Shown piece after piece: positions 62,072 through 64,000 of a stretch of 64,000 nucleotides of DNA. The DNA is taken from assembly GCF_004358095.2 (NCBI RefSeq), contig NZ_SMZJ02000005.1:124001-188000 (forward strand), written 5' to 3'. The DNA is from Seonamhaeicola sediminis (lineage in GTDB: Bacteria > Bacteroidota > Bacteroidia > Flavobacteriales > Flavobacteriaceae). Every line of letters begins with the position of its first letter. Position 1 is the first letter of the stretch. The position numbers and the translations under genes were made by a program. The notes beneath the pieces were generated by a model that saw only the letters and a program-made list of their open reading frames with translations, did not search any database and was not told the origin of the DNA.

Positions 62072-62509
62072 ATGCAAACCCTAAAAAACTTTTCAATAAT
62101 TTTATTATTGCTGACGGTTGTTGGCTGTAATACCTCACTAAAACCCATTGATTATGGAAATGATGGTTGTCATTTCTGTAAAATGACCATTGTAGACAAA
62201 ATTCATGCTGCAGAAGTAGTCACAAAAAAAGGAAAGGTTTATAAATTTGATGCTACAGAGTGCATGATTAATTTCATGGATGAATTTGATACTTCTACAA
62301 TCAAACTATATTTATCAAACAACTATTTAGAACCAGAAGCACTTATTGATGCCACAGAATCTACTTTTTTAATAAGTGAGAATATTCCAAGTCCAATGGG
62401 AGCTTTCCTTTCTGCCTTTAAAACCAAAGCCGAAGCCGAAACCAAACAATCTGAAAAAGGTGGTACATTGTATTCCTGGGAAGAATTACTAGCCCATTTT
62501 AAAGACTAG
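62072..62509 (+). CDS. nosL: NosL copper-binding lipoprotein
   Basis: A 145-residue outer lipoprotein with a lipobox at VVGC and the NosL metal motif DGCHFCKM near residue 32, followed by the family segment DATECMINFMDEF. NosL binds Cu(I) and delivers it for CuZ site assembly in NosZ. It is followed by nosD after 5 bp. Confidence 0.92.
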   Translation: MQTLKNFSIILLLLTVVGCNTSLKPIDYGNDGCHFCKMTIVDKIHAAEVVTKKGKVYKFDATECMINFMDEFDTSTIKLYLSNNYLEPEALIDATESTFLISENIPSPMGAFLSAFKTKAEAETKQSEKGGTLYSWEELLAHFKD

Positions 62510-62514
62510 CAATT

Positions 62515-63750
62515 ATGAAAAAACAGTTTGTTTTTTTACTAGCCATATTTATGGCATACCTTAATAATGCTCAAAATATTGAGGTATGTAACACTTGCCC
62601 TATTCACACCTTAAAAACAGCTATTGAAAAAGCAAAAGATTTTGATACTATTACTGTAAAAAAAGGCACCTATAAAGAACATGATATAGTAATAAACAAA
62701 CCACTTACTATCATAGGAGAAAACTACCCAATTATAGATGGCGAACTTAAAGGTGAAATCATTACCATCACATCAGGCAATGTTACTGTGGATGGACTCT
62801 TTATTATGAATGTTGGCACCAGTTACACCGAAGATTATGCCGCTATTAGAGTGAGAAAAAGCAAATATTTTGAGATTAAGAATTTAGTTTTAGAAAAGCT
62901 TTTTTTTGGTATTTACATTGAAAAATCCAACTACGGAAAAATTTTCCACAACAAGGTTATTGGTGATGCCGTAGAAGAATACAACTCTGGAAACGGGATA
63001 CAATTGTGGTACAGCAACCATATTGAAGTTGAACACAATCATGTACAAAATGTAAGAGATGGCATATATTTAGAGTTTGCAGATAATTGTTCAATTAAAA
63101 ACAATGTAAGTACAAATAATTTACGTTATGGATTGCATTTCATGTTTTCTAATGATGATATTTATCAAGATAACACCTTTGAAAATAACGGTGCAGGAGT
63201 GGCTGTTATGTTTTCGAAAAAAATAAAAATGTATAACAATATTTTTAGGAAAAATTGGGGAACAGCCTCTTACGGAATGCTTCTAAAGGAAATAAATGAC
63301 GCCGAAATTATTGGTAATGTTTTTAATGAAAACACCATTGGAATTAATATAGAAGGTTCCAATCGTATTGTTTATAAAAACAATGATTTTGAAAACAATG
63401 GTTGGGCTATAAAAGTAAGAGGGGCCTGCTATACCAATACCTTTACTGAAAACAACTTTCTATATAACTCATTTGATATAGCCTATAATAGTAAAGTAAA
63501 TGACAACGTTTTTGATAAAAATTTCTGGAGCAATTACACTGGCTACGATTTAAATAAAGATGGTATTGGAGATGTGCCTTACAGACCCGTAAAACTGTTT
63601 TCATATATTGTTAACCGTACACCCGAAACCATCATATTATTACGTAGTTTATTTATAGACATTATCGATTTTTCAGAAAAAGTATCACCCGTTTTCACAC
63701 CAGACAACCTTTTAGACAACAACCCTTTAACAAAAAGAATTATATGGTAA
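62515..63750 (+). CDS. nosD: NosD, copper-site maturation protein
   Basis: A 411-residue exported protein. After a signal peptide (to about residue 19, NNAQN) comes a right-handed beta-helix of repeating CASH/pectate-lyase-like turns (many N-N and G-I/V steps such as GIYIEKSNYGKI, GIYLEFADNCSI and GINIEGSNRIV). NosD works with the NosF-NosY ABC transporter in assembly of the CuZ centre. It overlaps nosF by 7 bp. A CxxC pair (CNTCP) near residue 25 is at the mature start. Confidence 0.93.
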   Translation: MKKQFVFLLAIFMAYLNNAQNIEVCNTCPIHTLKTAIEKAKDFDTITVKKGTYKEHDIVINKPLTIIGENYPIIDGELKGEIITITSGNVTVDGLFIMNVGTSYTEDYAAIRVRKSKYFEIKNLVLEKLFFGIYIEKSNYGKIFHNKVIGDAVEEYNSGNGIQLWYSNHIEVEHNHVQNVRDGIYLEFADNCSIKNNVSTNNLRYGLHFMFSNDDIYQDNTFENNGAGVAVMFSKKIKMYNNIFRKNWGTASYGMLLKEINDAEIIGNVFNENTIGINIEGSNRIVYKNNDFENNGWAIKVRGACYTNTFTENNFLYNSFDIAYNSKVNDNVFDKNFWSNYTGYDLNKDGIGDVPYRPVKLFSYIVNRTPETIILLRSLFIDIIDFSEKVSPVFTPDNLLDNNPLTKRIIW

Positions 63751-64000
63751 ACATTGAAAATCTACATAAAAAATTTAACAAAAATGTGGTATTAAGCGGT
63801 GTTGATTTAACCATTAATGAAGGTGGTATTTTTGCTGTTTTAGGACCAAATGGTTCTGGTAAAACAACATTAATTAAGTCCATTTTATGTATGGTTATAC
63901 CAAACAAAGGAAACATTTCTGTATTAGGAGAAAACATAAAAAATAATGCAGCATACAGACATAAAATTGACTATTTACCGCAAATTGCTAATTTTCCAAA
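63744..64000 (+). CDS. nosF: NosF, ABC transporter ATP-binding protein (partial, runs off the right edge)
   Basis: The first 85 codons of an ABC ATPase. It starts MVNIENLHKKFNKNVVL, has an intact Walker A loop GPNGSGKTT near residue 37 and a Q-loop (DYLPQIA) near residue 79. With NosY, expected next outside the window, it forms the transporter needed for NosZ copper loading. It overlaps the nosD end by 7 bp. Confidence 0.9.
   Translation, partial: MVNIENLHKKFNKNVVLSGVDLTINEGGIFAVLGPNGSGKTTLIKSILCMVIPNKGNISVLGENIKNNAAYRHKIDYLPQIANFP

Overview
The window is a stretch of Bacteroidota chromosome, almost certainly from the family Flavobacteriaceae. The evidence is an AT-rich sequence, near absence of Shine-Dalgarno sites, the Bacteroidota promoter type (TTG-N19-TAnnTTTG) at many genes, and family-typical genes: DUF4270 and DUF5686 proteins, a TonB receptor with a carboxypeptidase-like domain, the exbB-exbD-exbD operon, and the panC/panD/glgA-like/DUF4270/glmS neighbourhood. 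The genus cannot be fixed from the sequence. Most genes are ordinary housekeeping genes; two edges are cut (an esterase on the left, nosF on the right).

Layout. 1-7248: esterase fragment, panC-panD-YbhN-like operon (minus), then a shortened GT5 glycogen-synthase-like protein, a DUF4270 lipoprotein and glmS (plus). 7249-12475: TonB receptor preceded by two inverted repeats, then atpD-atpC with a two-way terminator. 12545-17233: infB, nusA, rimP (minus) behind tRNA-Gln, with a terminator-like hairpin just before the rimP start. 17387-23054: DUF2723 membrane protein, polysaccharide deacetylase, a thioredoxin-fold protein without its cysteines, and a metallophosphoesterase. 23288-33050: polA, a DUF559 gene bounded by short inverted repeats, an envelope trio (barrel protein, DUF3179, GH26), ygiQ and a Sua5/YrdC-type gene. 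33183-39119: rplM-rpsI-rpsB-tsf-pyrH-frr, split between tsf and pyrH by an IS1182-type insertion sequence. 39181-51713: DUF5686 barrel, MMPL transporter, asnS, rpoN, a PAP2-like membrane protein, a PorT-like barrel, the exb operon, tRNA-Ser, ansA and tatD. 51773-57351: aspartic protease, an orphan NarL-type response regulator, two tandem small-RNA-like units, a 33-residue membrane peptide, sucB and sucA. 57609-64000: an Rrf2 regulator divergent from a clade II nitrous oxide reductase cluster (cytochrome c, fasciclin, nosZ, membrane protein, nosL, nosD, nosF).

The most promising undescribed candidate is at 52876-53155. Two units, about 145 bp apart, each carry a 22-bp palindrome (AAATACGTA-N4-TGCgTATTT type), a TAnnTTTA element at exactly the same distance downstream, a shared TGCTATTAA box where transcription would start, a first hairpin built on AATTCT/AGAATT, and a terminator hairpin. 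They lie directly behind a LuxR-type response regulator gene, whose stop codon is inside the first palindrome. This looks like a regulator driving two sister small RNAs, in the style of GacA and RsmY/RsmZ. That reading is inference.

Other points: a structured leader before rpsB, an attenuator-like hairpin before rimP-nusA-infB, an FNR/CRP-type palindrome centred about 43 bp before the predicted nos start, and several proteins that kept a fold but lost catalytic residues.
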